Shown piece after piece: positions 6,938 to 16,227 of a stretch of 64,000 nt of DNA. The stretch is from Thiomicrorhabdus indica (GTDB lineage: Bacteria; Pseudomonadota; Gammaproteobacteria; Thiomicrospirales; Thiomicrospiraceae), in NCBI RefSeq assembly GCF_004293625.1, contig NZ_CP033040.1:2743001-2807000 (forward strand), read 5' to 3'. Within the stretch, counting starts at the first letter, position 1, and the number at the start of each line of letters is the position of its first letter. A model generated the notes under the pieces. The model worked only from the letters and a program-made list of their open reading frames with translations, had not been told where the DNA came from and did not search any database. The position numbers and the translations under genes are program-made.

Positions 6938-9112
6938 ATGCAGACTTTCGCAATCGAGACTTTTGATAAAACTCAACCTATCTCACAACAAAAGCAACTG
7001 ATTAGTCATAACATCATTTTAAACAGGGGAGAGGTGGAAGAAAAACGTGCTGAAATCAAAGCTTATTTTAATCAAACCTTTGATATCTACGAAGCTCTGT
7101 TTGAAACTCTTGCCAATGATGATGCCTACTACATGCGACCTTGTAGCCTGCGCCACCCACTGATCTTCTATTTTGGTCACACCGCCACTTTCTTCACCAA
7201 TAAATTAGTGTTAGCAAAACTGCTCCCGAAGCGCATCAACCCAAAAATCGAATCCATGTGTGCGGTTGGGGTAGATGAAATGTCATGGGATGATCTAAAT
7301 GAAGCAAATTATGACTGGCCAACCGTTCAAGAAGTGCGCACCTATCGCAACCAAGTTCGCGAAGCAGTGAATGACCTGATTGATTCTGTTGAATTTTCCA
7401 TGCCAATTGATTGGCAAAGCCCTCTTTGGCCAGTGATGATGGGCATCGAGCATGAGCGTATTCACCTTGAAACTTCATCCGTGCTCATTCGTCAACTACC
7501 TATTGATACAGTCTTACCTAGCCCAATCTTTCCAATTTGCCCTGAACAGGACCCGAAAGCGCCAGACAATAGTTTGCTGACAGTTACTGCAGGTGAAGTT
7601 GTGATTAACAATCAAGATCCTGCGGAATTTTACGGCTGGGATAATGAATATGGACAACATCACACGTTTGTTGACGAATTCAAAGCTTCAAAATATTTAG
7701 TGAGCAATGCCGAATTTTTAGAGTTTGTCGAAGCCGGAGGCTATGAAACAAGTGAGTTTTGGGATGAAGAAGGCAATCGTTGGCGAGATTACTCTCCTGT
7801 AAAGCATCCAAGCTTTTGGATTAGAAAAGACGACGATTGGTATCTGCGCTGCATGACCGAAGAAATTGCTATGCCATGGAGCTGGCCTGCAGAAGTCAAT
7901 TTCCATGAAGCTGCTGCATTTTGTCGCTGGAAATCGAAAATGACCGGCAAATCGATTCGCCTTCCATCTGAAGATGAATGGTTACGTCTGCGGGATTTTT
8001 CAGGAGCAATGGCCTATCAAGACCAAGCTAATTGGAATTTGCAGAAATATGCCTCTTCAACCCCTGTAGATGATTCACCGGCCGGTGAATTCTTTGATAT
8101 CTTAGGAAACGTTTGGCAATGGACTATGACCCCCATTTACCCATTTGATGGCTTTAAAGTTCACCCTCTGTACGATGATTTCACGACACCAACTTACGAT
8201 AATCGCCACAACATTTTCAAAGGTGGTAGCTGGATTTCAACCGGCAATGAAATCAATGGCCTCTCGCGGTATGCCTTCCGCCGCCATTTTTTCCAACACG
8301 CCGGTTTTCGCTACATTGAATCGGATGCCGAAGTACAGACTGAATTTTCAACCTATGAAACCGATGTCACCGTCGCCAGAGCCTGTGATTTCCACTATGG
8401 CGAAGAAAAATTTGGCATTGCAAACTTTGCCAAGACTATTGCCGAACTGGCGCAAACAGCGATCTCTGAGGATATCGATCTAGCCAAACGTAATGATATT
8501 AAAGCTATTGAGGTCGGCTGTAGCGTGGGTCGAACCAGTTTTGAACTCTCGAAGCACTTTAATGAAGTCACAGGACTGGATTTTACCGCCCGCAATATTC
8601 GCATTGCTCACCAGCTACAAACCACCGGTTCGGTACTCTACACCATCGCTCAAGAAGGCGAAGTCATGAACTTTGAAGAGCGTACTTTAAGCGAATATGG
8701 TTTAGACAAATTCGCAACCAAATGCGAATTTTTACAGCAAGATGCGAGCAATATGAAACCGATCTTTACCGGTTACGACATAATGGTATCAGCCAACTTG
8801 CTGGAAAAGCTCTATGAACCCCAAAAATTCCTAACCGATATCGCTCACCGTTTAAACACTGGTGGTTTACTTCTTTTAGCATCGACGTATGATTGGAGTG
8901 AAAAAAACACCCCCAAAGACCGATGGCTAGGCGGCTTAAAAGATCCAAAAACCGGTGAAAACGTTGACAGCTTTGATACGATTGCAAAAATACTCGGTAC
9001 TGACTTTGAATTAGTGAAAGCTCCGTTTGATATTGAACTTGTGCAACGGCAAACCGCTCGAAAATTCGAACATAGCCTTTCAGAAGTCAGCATCTGGAAA
9101 AAACGTTATTAA
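6938..9112 (+). CDS. ovoA: Ovothiol synthase OvoA (5-histidylcysteine sulfoxide synthase/methyltransferase)
   Basis: OvoA is a non-haem iron enzyme that joins cysteine to C5 of histidine with oxygen to give a sulfoxide; its C-terminal domain later N-methylates the 5-thiohistidine to ovothiol A. The 724-residue protein has the three expected parts: a DinB-like N-terminal domain with the iron-binding H-x3-H-x-E (His172, His176, Glu178) and an earlier conserved His in YFGHTATFF; a formylglycine-enzyme-like middle (WLRLRDF, FDILGNVWQWT, FKGGSWISTGNE); and a SAM methyltransferase (AIEVGCSVGRTSFELSKHF, GLDFTARNI). The C-terminal methyltransferase and the neighbouring ovoB distinguish it from ergothioneine EgtB. 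Three tandem repeats lie upstream. Confidence 0.93.
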   Translation: MQTFAIETFDKTQPISQQKQLISHNIILNRGEVEEKRAEIKAYFNQTFDIYEALFETLANDDAYYMRPCSLRHPLIFYFGHTATFFTNKLVLAKLLPKRINPKIESMCAVGVDEMSWDDLNEANYDWPTVQEVRTYRNQVREAVNDLIDSVEFSMPIDWQSPLWPVMMGIEHERIHLETSSVLIRQLPIDTVLPSPIFPICPEQDPKAPDNSLLTVTAGEVVINNQDPAEFYGWDNEYGQHHTFVDEFKASKYLVSNAEFLEFVEAGGYETSEFWDEEGNRWRDYSPVKHPSFWIRKDDDWYLRCMTEEIAMPWSWPAEVNFHEAAAFCRWKSKMTGKSIRLPSEDEWLRLRDFSGAMAYQDQANWNLQKYASSTPVDDSPAGEFFDILGNVWQWTMTPIYPFDGFKVHPLYDDFTTPTYDNRHNIFKGGSWISTGNEINGLSRYAFRRHFFQHAGFRYIESDAEVQTEFSTYETDVTVARACDFHYGEEKFGIANFAKTIAELAQTAISEDIDLAKRNDIKAIEVGCSVGRTSFELSKHFNEVTGLDFTARNIRIAHQLQTTGSVLYTIAQEGEVMNFEERTLSEYGLDKFATKCEFLQQDASNMKPIFTGYDIMVSANLLEKLYEPQKFLTDIAHRLNTGGLLLLASTYDWSEKNTPKDRWLGGLKDPKTGENVDSFDTIAKILGTDFELVKAPFDIELVQRQTARKFEHSLSEVSIWKKRY
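8077..8086. repeat. ACCGGCCGGT palindrome in ovoA
   Basis: Perfect copy encoding Ser-Pro-Ala-Gly. Confidence 0.9.
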
Positions 9113-9151
9113 ATCATACAAGCCTTCAACTTGCTGCAAACACAAGCCAAA

Positions 9152-9181
9152 GCATCACGACTCATAATTGAATTGTGATGC
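9152..9181. repeat. Hairpin between ovoA and ovoB
   Basis: GCATCAC and GTGATGC form a 7-bp stem around a 16-bp loop in the 166-bp ovoA-ovoB gap. No T-run follows it. Confidence 0.5.
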
Positions 9182-9278
9182 ACTTTAAGCGCATAGAAGG
9201 ACAGAAACAAATTCATGATATCCTTTGGATACACTAACTGAAAATATCAGTTTCATTCATATCAATTTCGGAAAACTC

Positions 9279-10535
9279 ATGGATAATACCGAGTGGCAAA
9301 TTCCTCTTTCTACCGAGCAAATATCACATGCTCACCTTACCTATTTTGACCGGCCGGTAAATCGAGAAAACACTTTTTCAGAAAAGTATGATCTACGAGA
9401 AACGCTATTTGGCACCAAAGACGTGATACCTATGTGGGTCGCGGATATGGACTTGCCGACTGCACCATTTATTATTGATGCTCTCAAACAACGTCTTGAC
9501 CACTCCCTTCTTGGCTACAACCTCATGCCAAACACAGCCCTTGAAGCGATTATTGACTGGCAAGCACAACACAATTACACAGTGCACACCAAAGAAATCT
9601 GTTTCACACACAATGTTGCCAATGGATTTCACCTTGCTGTACAAGCGGTAACGGAACCAAAAGACTCAGTTTTGGTGATGACACCGGTTTACCCCCCTTT
9701 TATGCAAGCGGCTGAAAAAACTGGACGAAAAACGGTTTGTTTACCACTTTTAGAGACTCATACTGACAGCGTCATCGACTATCAAATGGATTTTGAAAAT
9801 CTTGAGAAATCGTTCAGTAGTGACAACATTAAAGCACTGTTATTTTGCCATCCTCACAACCCCGTTGGGCGTGTTTGGAGCAAACAAGAATTGTTAAAAC
9901 TGAGCCAGCTCTGTTTAGATTATGGCGTGGTAATAATTTCTGATGAAATCCATTCGGACTTAGTTTTGACCGGCCGGCATATTCCTATCGCAAGCCTGAG
10001 CGAAGAAGTTGCCCAAAAAACCATTACGTTAAGTTCTCCGGGCAAAACTTTTAATTTGGGCGGCTTGCAAATTGGTTATGCCATTATTGCCAACCCTTAC
10101 CTTCGCAAACAATTTGAAAAAGCCAGTCAAAGCGTTTCCATTCACGATTTAAACACCTTTGCACTGCACGCCTTAATTGCCGCTTATTCACCGGCCGGTA
10201 ACAATTGGACTTTGGCTCTTTTAGAGCACATTAAAAACAACTTCAATCAACTTCAAATATTTTTGAAGCAATATGCCCCAGAAATCAAAATCAACCGAGC
10301 ACAGGCAACTTATCTAGTTTGGTTAGATTTTTCAGCTTGGGGATGGCCACAAAACCAATTGAAAGACTGGCTCGTCAAGGAAGCCAAACTCGGACTAAGC
10401 AATGGAGACTCTTTTTTCCCGAAACAAATTCGGGACACCAGCAAGATGCGAATGAATCTCGCAGTCTCAACTGAAACCATGCAAAATGCCCTGAAACAGT
10501 TGCAACTGGCACTTGAAAAGAGAACAATCGAATGA
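9279..10535 (+). CDS. ovoB: PLP-dependent sulfoxide lyase OvoB (PatB/MalY-type fold)
   Basis: OvoB cleaves the histidylcysteine sulfoxide made by OvoA to release 5-thiohistidine. The 418-residue protein is a fold-type I PLP enzyme of the PatB/MalY C-S lyase group. Typical segments are PMWVADMDLPTAPFI, the YNLMP loop, HPHNPVGRVW, ISDEIHSDLVL and SSPGKTFNLGGLQ, whose Lys would bind PLP. The ATG at 9279 fits the usual N-terminus better than an in-frame TTG at 9225. Its stop overlaps the next start by 4 bp, so the two are probably translationally coupled. By sequence alone it could be an ordinary cystathionine lyase; the place next to ovoA argues for OvoB. Confidence 0.85.
   Translation: MDNTEWQIPLSTEQISHAHLTYFDRPVNRENTFSEKYDLRETLFGTKDVIPMWVADMDLPTAPFIIDALKQRLDHSLLGYNLMPNTALEAIIDWQAQHNYTVHTKEICFTHNVANGFHLAVQAVTEPKDSVLVMTPVYPPFMQAAEKTGRKTVCLPLLETHTDSVIDYQMDFENLEKSFSSDNIKALLFCHPHNPVGRVWSKQELLKLSQLCLDYGVVIISDEIHSDLVLTGRHIPIASLSEEVAQKTITLSSPGKTFNLGGLQIGYAIIANPYLRKQFEKASQSVSIHDLNTFALHALIAAYSPAGNNWTLALLEHIKNNFNQLQIFLKQYAPEIKINRAQATYLVWLDFSAWGWPQNQLKDWLVKEAKLGLSNGDSFFPKQIRDTSKMRMNLAVSTETMQNALKQLQLALEKRTIE
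9349..9358. repeat. ACCGGCCGGT palindrome in ovoB (first)
   Basis: Perfect copy encoding Asp-Arg-Pro-Val, near the start of OvoB. Confidence 0.9.
10190..10199. repeat. ACCGGCCGGT palindrome in ovoB (second)
   Basis: Perfect copy encoding Ser-Pro-Ala-Gly. An imperfect copy ending in C also lies at 9969-9978 in the same gene. Confidence 0.9.
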
Positions 10536-11512
10536 AGAACCCTATGGCCGCACAAATCGCTGAACAGTTGGAACAAAGTAAACACTGGGAACCTCTAAAT
10601 CGCGATACGATGGAATTTCATCGATTCGAAGGCACGAAACCCGAAGCGGAATTTAATCGTGAGCTTTTAGCACATTTAATAACTTTCGACCACTTCTATA
10701 AGAGGATTCAACACCGTTACGCCTGCGGTTTTGAAATTGAATTTTATCTAGTTCCAGAACAGATACCCTTTTTAGAGCAAACCATCGCCGCCTTACTTCC
10801 CAAATCACAAATGCTGCTGATTGATTTAAACAAGCCGATAAAAACCAATGGTCGGCATTTTTATTTAATGGCCGAAAACACAGGTAAAGCACCAGAAGGA
10901 CTAAAAAGCTATGAATTAGTAAGCCCGATTCTAGACCCAAAAAGCTTGCCGTATTTTTTAACCACACTCCTAGACACTTTAAACACTCTTCAAGCGCAAG
11001 ATAATCAACATCTAGGCTTTCATCTCCATATTTCGACTGAAGACCCCGATCCGATTTCACCGATTGCGCTGCTGTTTTTTTTGGATCAAAATCGCTGTTT
11101 TGATTGGCCTGAACGCCAGTTCACTCGTGATTTAGTGAGACAGTTTTTTGAGTATCCACCTCAAGACTGGCAACTCATTTTTGAAGAAATTACGCGTAAA
11201 TGCTATAACTTAAACCTTCTTCATTACCCTGAAAACAATCGAATTGAACTTCGCTCAGTCGGTGGCACAAGCTATCTACAACAAAGCAAAAAAATCATCG
11301 AAAATAGCTTAAATGCTTTAATTAGCTTTGAACAAGCAAAAAAAACACCGGTTCTTGAAATTGCTACACAAATCGAAAAGCGCTTTTCCCCGTCGAAAAA
11401 TATCCAACCTTTAAACCAGGTAGACTACCGAACCTTACTCAAGAGTTGTGACCAATCCAGAACCAAACAAATGTGGTTCTCGACTATCCGGCCTACAACG
11501 CATGAAGAGTAA
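10532..11512 (+). CDS. Amidoligase-like protein (glutamine synthetase/GCS-type fold) in the ovothiol operon
   Basis: This 326-residue protein is not a standard ovothiol gene. It carries the motifs of the amidoligase family related to glutamate-cysteine ligases: G-F-E-I-E at residues 66-70, SYELVSPILDP near residue 129, GFHLHIS with His164 and His166, YNLNLLHY, and R-I-E-L-R-SVGGT starting at Arg237. In this superfamily the Glu, His and Arg residues bind metal and ATP and the enzymes form amide bonds. Its start overlaps the ovoB stop in ATGA, so co-expression is very likely. An amide-linked ovothiol or 5-thiohistidine product is an inference. It has no signal peptide or membrane segment. Its stop lies 2 bp from that of the convergent gene at 11515. 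Confidence 0.65.
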   Translation: MKNPMAAQIAEQLEQSKHWEPLNRDTMEFHRFEGTKPEAEFNRELLAHLITFDHFYKRIQHRYACGFEIEFYLVPEQIPFLEQTIAALLPKSQMLLIDLNKPIKTNGRHFYLMAENTGKAPEGLKSYELVSPILDPKSLPYFLTTLLDTLNTLQAQDNQHLGFHLHISTEDPDPISPIALLFFLDQNRCFDWPERQFTRDLVRQFFEYPPQDWQLIFEEITRKCYNLNLLHYPENNRIELRSVGGTSYLQQSKKIIENSLNALISFEQAKKTPVLEIATQIEKRFSPSKNIQPLNQVDYRTLLKSCDQSRTKQMWFSTIRPTTHEE

Positions 11513-11514
11513 AA

Positions 11515-12033
11515 TTACAGGTCAAGCCTTAACAGATTGCAGCTTTGAAGATCGTCATTGCTGAGCAACCAGATTTGATTAAATGGATGCTGCTTTGGTG
11601 TTTCAATGAGATGTAAATGTTCAGCAAACATAGAGGTTTGCCACTTTGGGTTGAGGTTACGAATCACCAACCAGACGCTTTGCGATTCATAATGTTTTTG
11701 GGACTTACTGTGCAAAACACGGCTTAACGCTTCAAGCATTCGATGAGTCGGCGGTGTTTTATGCAAATGCTCTAAAGCTTGCAAAGTTTGCCCAGTCAAT
11801 GACTTGCCTAACAGCTGCTTAGCTTCCTCTGTCGAACCATAAAGGTGTGCAATTTCTAGGTCCAGACGCTTGCCATCCAGATAACAACTCACGTCTGGTT
11901 TACGCGGCTCATTATGCCAAATATGACGCATAGGTACGCCAAACATCTGCTCATAGCGACGCATGAAGAGTTTTGCCGCATCGTGTTCTAAACGGATTTT
12001 TTCCTCTTCACTGCTCACAGCTGCTTCCCACAC
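11515..12033 (-). CDS. Hypothetical protein, 172 residues
   Basis: I do not recognise this protein. It is rich in charged residues and His and Trp, with no signal peptide or membrane segment. A segment near residue 45 (RKPDVSCYLDGKRLDLEIA) has acidic spacing reminiscent of PD-(D/E)xK nucleases, but the catalytic Lys is missing, so no function is claimed. The called start is GTG at 12033; another GTG lies five codons later. It converges with the amidoligase-like gene, leaving 2 bp between the two, and a terminator upstream at 12060-12081 separates it from the mutarotase gene. Confidence 0.6.
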   Translation of the reverse strand: MWEAAVSSEEEKIRLEHDAAKLFMRRYEQMFGVPMRHIWHNEPRKPDVSCYLDGKRLDLEIAHLYGSTEEAKQLLGKSLTGQTLQALEHLHKTPPTHRMLEALSRVLHSKSQKHYESQSVWLVIRNLNPKWQTSMFAEHLHLIETPKQHPFNQIWLLSNDDLQSCNLLRLDL

Positions 12034-12059
12034 TCACTCACAAAACCCAAACGACGCTC

Positions 12060-12081
12060 AAAAAAGGTTTTAAATAAAACC
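12060..12081 (-). terminator. Rho-independent terminator after the mutarotase gene
   Basis: On the minus strand GGTTTT and AAAACC flank a 4-base loop and are followed by a run of six T residues. Confidence 0.8.
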
Positions 12082-12150
12082 ATTACCACTACAAAGTTAC
12101 TCGGTTCAAGCAGTCCCGACCATCAACTCTTTGTGGAGCTGTTTCCCTAT

Positions 12151-13098
12151 TTAGAGTCGACTATTATCGAAACAAAAGCTACTTACCGTCATTTTCATTG
12201 AATGCGATTGTTTGGCCGAGATAGAAACAGCATTATCCCAAACATTTCCCGCCTCCACACACAAATAGCCTGGCCAAGCATCATCTGGAATATCACTGAA
12301 GTCTTTGACAATTTCTGACCCGGGATTCCACACAATAGACGAAGCGCCATTTTTGGCAATCTGGATTCTTCGCTTCCAAGAAGAATCTGTTATTTCAGTT
12401 GTTTGTGTTTGATTGACAAATACCGAATCAATAGGTGAATGAATATCCAAAATGTCACCGGCCGGTGATCTTTCAGCCGGCTGTTGCAAAGTATCAATCG
12501 CTTCACTGCCAGCGAAACCTTTAACCTGCAAAGAATTAACTTCGCTAACCGCAAAATAAGAGTGTAGTGCTTCCGTAATTTCCATTTTCTTATCTGAACG
12601 GTTTTCAGTGATTAACTCCACCGTCAACTCTTTTCCGACTACCACAATCAGTTGCAACGCAAATTCATATGGCCAGATTGCCAGTGTTTGCTCATCTGAT
12701 TCAATCGAAAACACCAGCTTTGTAACCGTTGTAGCTGAAGTACCGGCCGGTAAAGTTTGAATGGAAGAAATCTGCCAATCACGATTACGCACAAAACCAT
12801 GCGCTGGATTGCCGTCTGTTTTGGATTGACCAAACCACGGCCAACACACTGGGATCCCACCACGAATTGCTTTTTTACCATCAAATATGGCCGTGGGGCT
12901 TTGCCACAAAACCGGCTTTTCACCGACTGGCTGAAACTGCAAAATAGTCGCACCAAATGGGGAAATGGTGGCTTTGCCTAAGGCATTTTCAACCTCTATC
13001 AGCACCACTTGGTCTTGTATACGAAAGCTCACACCTTCAACCGAAAACTGCTTTTGCAATGCCGCTAAGCGCAAACCGGAAACATCAAATTCAAACAA
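12151..13098 (-). CDS. D-hexose-6-phosphate mutarotase (YeaD family)
   Basis: The 315-residue protein fits the YeaD/aldose-1-epimerase family, cytosolic beta-sandwich enzymes that interconvert the anomers of glucose 6-phosphate. Visible family segments are ATISPFGATILQFQP, PVLWQSPTAIFDGKKAIRGG, PVCWPWFG, GFVRNRDW, TEALHSYFAV with the likely catalytic His, and the C-terminal VWNPG and YLCVEAGN. It carries two ACCGGCCGGT copies, giving SPAG and LPAG. A 33-bp hairpin lies between it and the stop of aroB upstream, and a terminator follows it. Confidence 0.9.
   Translation of the reverse strand: MFEFDVSGLRLAALQKQFSVEGVSFRIQDQVVLIEVENALGKATISPFGATILQFQPVGEKPVLWQSPTAIFDGKKAIRGGIPVCWPWFGQSKTDGNPAHGFVRNRDWQISSIQTLPAGTSATTVTKLVFSIESDEQTLAIWPYEFALQLIVVVGKELTVELITENRSDKKMEITEALHSYFAVSEVNSLQVKGFAGSEAIDTLQQPAERSPAGDILDIHSPIDSVFVNQTQTTEITDSSWKRRIQIAKNGASSIVWNPGSEIVKDFSDIPDDAWPGYLCVEAGNVWDNAVSISAKQSHSMKMTVSSFCFDNSRL
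12457..12466. repeat. ACCGGCCGGT palindrome in the mutarotase gene (first)
   Basis: Perfect copy encoding Ser-Pro-Ala-Gly on the minus strand. Confidence 0.9.
12742..12751. repeat. ACCGGCCGGT palindrome in the mutarotase gene (second)
   Basis: Perfect copy encoding Leu-Pro-Ala-Gly on the minus strand. Confidence 0.9.
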
Positions 13099-13126
13099 CT
13101 GAAAACCTTTAAAAATAATTGAATAG

Positions 13127-13159
13127 TTAGGAACCTCTGATTGAATCAGAGCTTCCTAA
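13127..13159. repeat. Near-perfect 33-bp hairpin between aroB and the mutarotase gene
   Basis: Arms TTAGGAA and TCTGATT pair with AATCAGA and TTCCTAA, with a one-base centre and 2-bp internal mismatches. There is no T-run. It lies 2 bp from the aroB stop and may cap or end the aroB transcript. Confidence 0.6.
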
Positions 13160-13161
13160 GC

Positions 13162-14247
13162 TTATGGTCGATATTCGGCAAGCGTTTTCGTTAGAAAATC
13201 GTGAGAATAATCCCCCGTCACATAAGCTTCCCCAATCGTTTTTAAAAGCACCAAACGAATGGTTCCGTTTTGTACTTTTTTATCACCAGCCATTAAGTCC
13301 AGATATTTGCCATCAGACATTTCAGCCGAGCTCGGTGGTAGGACAGGAAGCTTTGCCAATTCAAAAATTGCTTGTATACGATCTTGCTCTGCTTGGGAAA
13401 TGTTGCCCATGAGTTTCGACATATAAACCGCTTGCATGGTTCCAGCACTCACACCTTCACCATGCAACCAAGCACCATAGCCCATACCTGCTTCAATCGC
13501 GTGACCAAAGGTATGACCTAAATTAAACAAAGCACGCATTCCCGCTTCTTTTTCATCAAGCGCCACGATACGTGCTTTGTTTGCACAAGAACGCTCTATC
13601 GCTTCCGAAAGCGCTTCAGGCTCTCGTGCCAAAAGACGAGGAAGGTTGTCTTCTAACCATTCAAAGAAAGGATAATCGCCAATTAACCCATATTTGATGA
13701 CTTCGGCCAAACCGGCTGACAACTGGCGATCTTCCAAAGTATCAAGTGTTTTCGTATCAATCACGACGCACTGCGGCTGGTGAAAAGCGCCAATCATGTT
13801 TTTACCCAATGGATGATTGACACCGGTTTTTCCGCCAACCGATGAATCGACTTGCGATAAAAGCGTGGTTGGAATTTGGATAAAATTCACACCACGTTGA
13901 TAAGCTGCTGCCGCAAAACCTGTCATATCACCAATAACACCACCGCCTAAAGCAACCAGCGTACATTTGCGGTCAAAATGATTACCGATCAGTTTGTCGA
14001 AAATTTTATTAAGCTCTTCAAGCGTTTTGTATTGCTCTCCATCTTGCAAAATAACCGAGTCGACTTGGAAACCTGCAAAGGCTTGCTGACACTTTTCCAA
14101 ATACAGAGGCGCAACCGTTGTATTGGTGACAATCAATACCTGCTGGCCTTTGACAAACTCTTTGACCAGCTCTGGATTACCTAATAAATCTTCGCCAATA
14201 TAAATCGGGTAACTACGATCGCCCAAATCAACGGTTAATGTTTTCAT
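13162..14247 (-). CDS. aroB: 3-dehydroquinate synthase
   Basis: AroB converts DAHP to 3-dehydroquinate, the second step of the shikimate pathway, using NAD and zinc. The 361-residue protein shows [12 protein letters not shown] at the start, the nucleotide-binding [18 protein letters not shown], the substrate loop [19 protein letters not shown], and the zinc-binding [12 protein letters not shown] and LHGEGV. The ATG at 14247 gives the normal N-terminus and has a purine-rich GAGAGAAG before it. aroK lies 74 bp upstream on the same strand, the usual aroK-aroB pairing. Confidence 0.97.
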   Translation of the reverse strand: MKTLTVDLGDRSYPIYIGEDLLGNPELVKEFVKGQQVLIVTNTTVAPLYLEKCQQAFAGFQVDSVILQDGEQYKTLEELNKIFDKLIGNHFDRKCTLVALGGGVIGDMTGFAAAAYQRGVNFIQIPTTLLSQVDSSVGGKTGVNHPLGKNMIGAFHQPQCVVIDTKTLDTLEDRQLSAGLAEVIKYGLIGDYPFFEWLEDNLPRLLAREPEALSEAIERSCANKARIVALDEKEAGMRALFNLGHTFGHAIEAGMGYGAWLHGEGVSAGTMQAVYMSKLMGNISQAEQDRIQAIFELAKLPVLPPSSAEMSDGKYLDLMAGDKKVQNGTIRLVLLKTIGEAYVTGDYSHDFLTKTLAEYRP

Positions 14248-14321
14248 CTTCTCTCTCAATATTTTTTTGCTACGCTCTGCAAGCATTTAACAGACACTTT
14301 AAAGCCTTACCAAAAGCAGCT

Positions 14322-14846
14322 TTAAGCCAAATTCTCTTTTTTCAGCGCTTCAATAATCGTTTTCACCACCTTAAAAACCGAAGCTTGCTGGGTTTCGACG
14401 ACTAAATCTGCCATTTCTAAATAATGTGGTTCGCGACGCGCCATTAAGTCACGTAACACCTGCTCAGGGTTATCGTTTTGCAATAACGGGCGATTACGAT
14501 CATGCTTGGTTCGGGCAATCAAATTTTCAACTGGTGACTTCAAATAGACCACAAACCCACGTGAACGCAGATGCTGCCTATTGGATTCACGCTCCACAAC
14601 ACCGCCTCCTGTCGCTAAAACCGTATCATGCAACAGGGTTAACTCATCAACCACCGCTTCTTCACGATCACGAAATCCAGACTCACCCTCAATATCAAAA
14701 ATCGTTGGGATAGTCGTACCCGTTCGCTCTTCAATAACATGGTCACTATCGACAAACTCAAAGTGCAACTTTTCAGCTAAAAATTTGCCGACTGTCGACT
14801 TCCCTGCCCCCATGGGGCCAATTAAAAATATACTTTCTCTATGCAT
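14322..14846 (-). CDS. aroK: Shikimate kinase
   Basis: AroK phosphorylates shikimate with ATP. From the ATG at 14846 the protein has 174 residues and begins [18 protein letters not shown], a Walker A loop with Lys16. Other family marks are [23 protein letters not shown] with the magnesium-binding Asp, [10 protein letters not shown], and the lid region [11 protein letters not shown]. An ATG at 14855 would add three residues. Longer in-frame extensions to 15047 enter the region before gmk and are unlikely to be translated. Confidence 0.95.
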   Translation of the reverse strand: MHRESIFLIGPMGAGKSTVGKFLAEKLHFEFVDSDHVIEERTGTTIPTIFDIEGESGFRDREEAVVDELTLLHDTVLATGGGVVERESNRQHLRSRGFVVYLKSPVENLIARTKHDRNRPLLQNDNPEQVLRDLMARREPHYLEMADLVVETQQASVFKVVKTIIEALKKENLA

Positions 14847-14923
14847 GGCAAACATTGTAATAGATTTGCGAAAAAGCGTCATTCGAATATCCATAACGAA
14901 TTGCACGAAACAGAGCAAACAAC

Positions 14924-14933
14924 ACCGGCCGGT
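14924..14933. repeat. ACCGGCCGGT palindrome between aroK and gmk
   Basis: Perfect copy in the divergent promoter region of aroK and gmk. Confidence 0.9.
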
Positions 14934-15080
14934 AGAATTTAATCCGAAAAAACCAAGCTTTGTTAGAATACCCTCATTAAACAAGACAGATTTGCTAAAA
15001 GTTTGCGTTTGCAACGTCTTATACCAAGCTGTACAACGACGCAGCAATTCTCAAAACAAGAATTAAATGGAGATAGCGTT

Positions 15081-15695
15081 ATGAGTGGTGCCCTTTATAT
15101 TATTTCCGCGCCATCAGGTGCCGGCAAAACGTCACTGGTCAGCCAATTAATTGAACTGGATAGCCACATTGTGGTTTCAGTTTCCAGTACAACACGACCA
15201 ATGCGTACCGGCGAGCAAAACGGCGTGAATTATCACTTTTTGACCGTTGAAGAGTTTGAAGTGAAAATTGCTGAAAATGATTTTTTGGAACACGCTAAAG
15301 TCTTTGACAACTACTACGGCACATCAAAATCTTCGGTGGAAGAGCAGCTCAGAAAAGGCAAAGACGTCATCCTTGAAATCGATTATCAAGGCGCTCAACA
15401 AGTTCGCAAAATTATGCCGGAAGCCACATCAATCTTTATTCTTCCGCCATCAAAAGAAGAGCTAAAACGCCGCCTAACCGGTCGCGGCACAGACAGTGAA
15501 GAAGTCATAGCTAAACGTTTAGCAGAATCAATGAATGAAATGTCGCATTACGATGAATTTGACTATTTAGTCATCAACAACCATTTTCAAACCGCGTTGG
15601 AAGAGTTGCACAGCATTTTTAAATCTGGTCGTTTGTTGAAAACCGCACAGGTCAATCAACACCAAAACCTGATTCAACAATTATTAGAAAGTTAA
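15081..15695 (+). CDS. gmk: Guanylate kinase
   Basis: Gmk phosphorylates GMP to GDP. The 204-residue protein starts [19 protein letters not shown], with a P-loop at residues 11-18, then has [19 protein letters not shown] (the GMP-binding region), [15 protein letters not shown], and [14 protein letters not shown]. The ATG at 15081 has GGAGA eight bases upstream and gives the family N-terminus; longer in-frame forms lack support. rpoZ and spoT follow on the same strand, the common gmk-rpoZ-spoT order, so GMP/GDP supply and stringent control lie together. Confidence 0.97.
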   Translation: MSGALYIISAPSGAGKTSLVSQLIELDSHIVVSVSSTTRPMRTGEQNGVNYHFLTVEEFEVKIAENDFLEHAKVFDNYYGTSKSSVEEQLRKGKDVILEIDYQGAQQVRKIMPEATSIFILPPSKEELKRRLTGRGTDSEEVIAKRLAESMNEMSHYDEFDYLVINNHFQTALEELHSIFKSGRLLKTAQVNQHQNLIQQLLES

Positions 15696-15737
15696 ACACC
15701 AGAAATAATCTAAGCCGACCGGTAGCAATCAAAAATT

Positions 15738-15747
15738 ACCGGCCGGT
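15738..15747. repeat. ACCGGCCGGT palindrome between gmk and rpoZ
   Basis: Perfect intergenic copy; the related GACCGGTA lies about 20 bp earlier. Confidence 0.9.
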
Positions 15748-15871
15748 CAGATTTCCCACTCAATCCACTTACTTTTTCACATTCCACCAATATTTTTAAA
15801 TTCATAGATGATTTTTGCCTGTTTTTTGTGGTAAATTAATCGTTTAGTTTAAATTTTATGGGTTAATAAAT

Positions 15872-16096
15872 ATGGCACGAGTCACAGTTGAAGATTGTTT
15901 GACACAAGTTGAGAACCGTTTTGAATTGGTTATTTTAAGCGCAAAGCGTGCGCGTCAAATTTCTCGCGGTGCAGAACCAACGCTTGAATGGGATAAAGAC
16001 AAGCCAACCGTAATGGCTCTGCGTGAACTTGCTGCGGATACCATTGATGCAAAAACCGTTATGGATGATCCAGACACGCCTCCATTCTTTAATTAA
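15872..16096 (+). CDS. rpoZ: RNA polymerase omega subunit
   Basis: The 74-residue protein begins [20 protein letters not shown] and contains the conserved LSAKRARQI and [10 protein letters not shown] segments of the omega subunit, which helps fold the beta' subunit and contributes a ppGpp binding site on RNA polymerase. It lies directly before spoT. Confidence 0.96.
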   Translation: MARVTVEDCLTQVENRFELVILSAKRARQISRGAEPTLEWDKDKPTVMALRELAADTIDAKTVMDDPDTPPFFN

Positions 16097-16130
16097 ATTT
16101 CTGTAAAGCTCAATCGAGCATTCAAATCAC

Positions 16131-16171
16131 GCCGAGACAAATCAAGTTTTCTTCAACTACCCTGTCTCGGC
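16131..16171. repeat. Hairpin between rpoZ and spoT
   Basis: Perfect 9-bp arms GCCGAGACA and TGTCTCGGC enclose a 23-bp loop. No T-run follows, so it may tune mRNA stability or read-through into spoT. Confidence 0.5.
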
Positions 16172-16227
16172 TAGCTGTAATAATTCCCGACTCTTCCGTC
16201 ATGATTGCTGAGGAACCTTAAAAACAC

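Noticed and set aside
9225-9278. Longer OvoB starting at TTG 9225
   Set aside because: The extension has no family similarity, and the ATG at 9279 gives the usual N-terminus.
11878-11935. PD-(D/E)xK nuclease motif in the 172-residue hypothetical protein
   Set aside because: Asp and Glu spacing is suggestive, but the catalytic Lys is absent and no other support was found.
14847-15047. N-terminal extension of AroK
   Set aside because: The frame is open, but it reaches into the gmk promoter region and the protein would have a 67-residue leader with no family counterpart.
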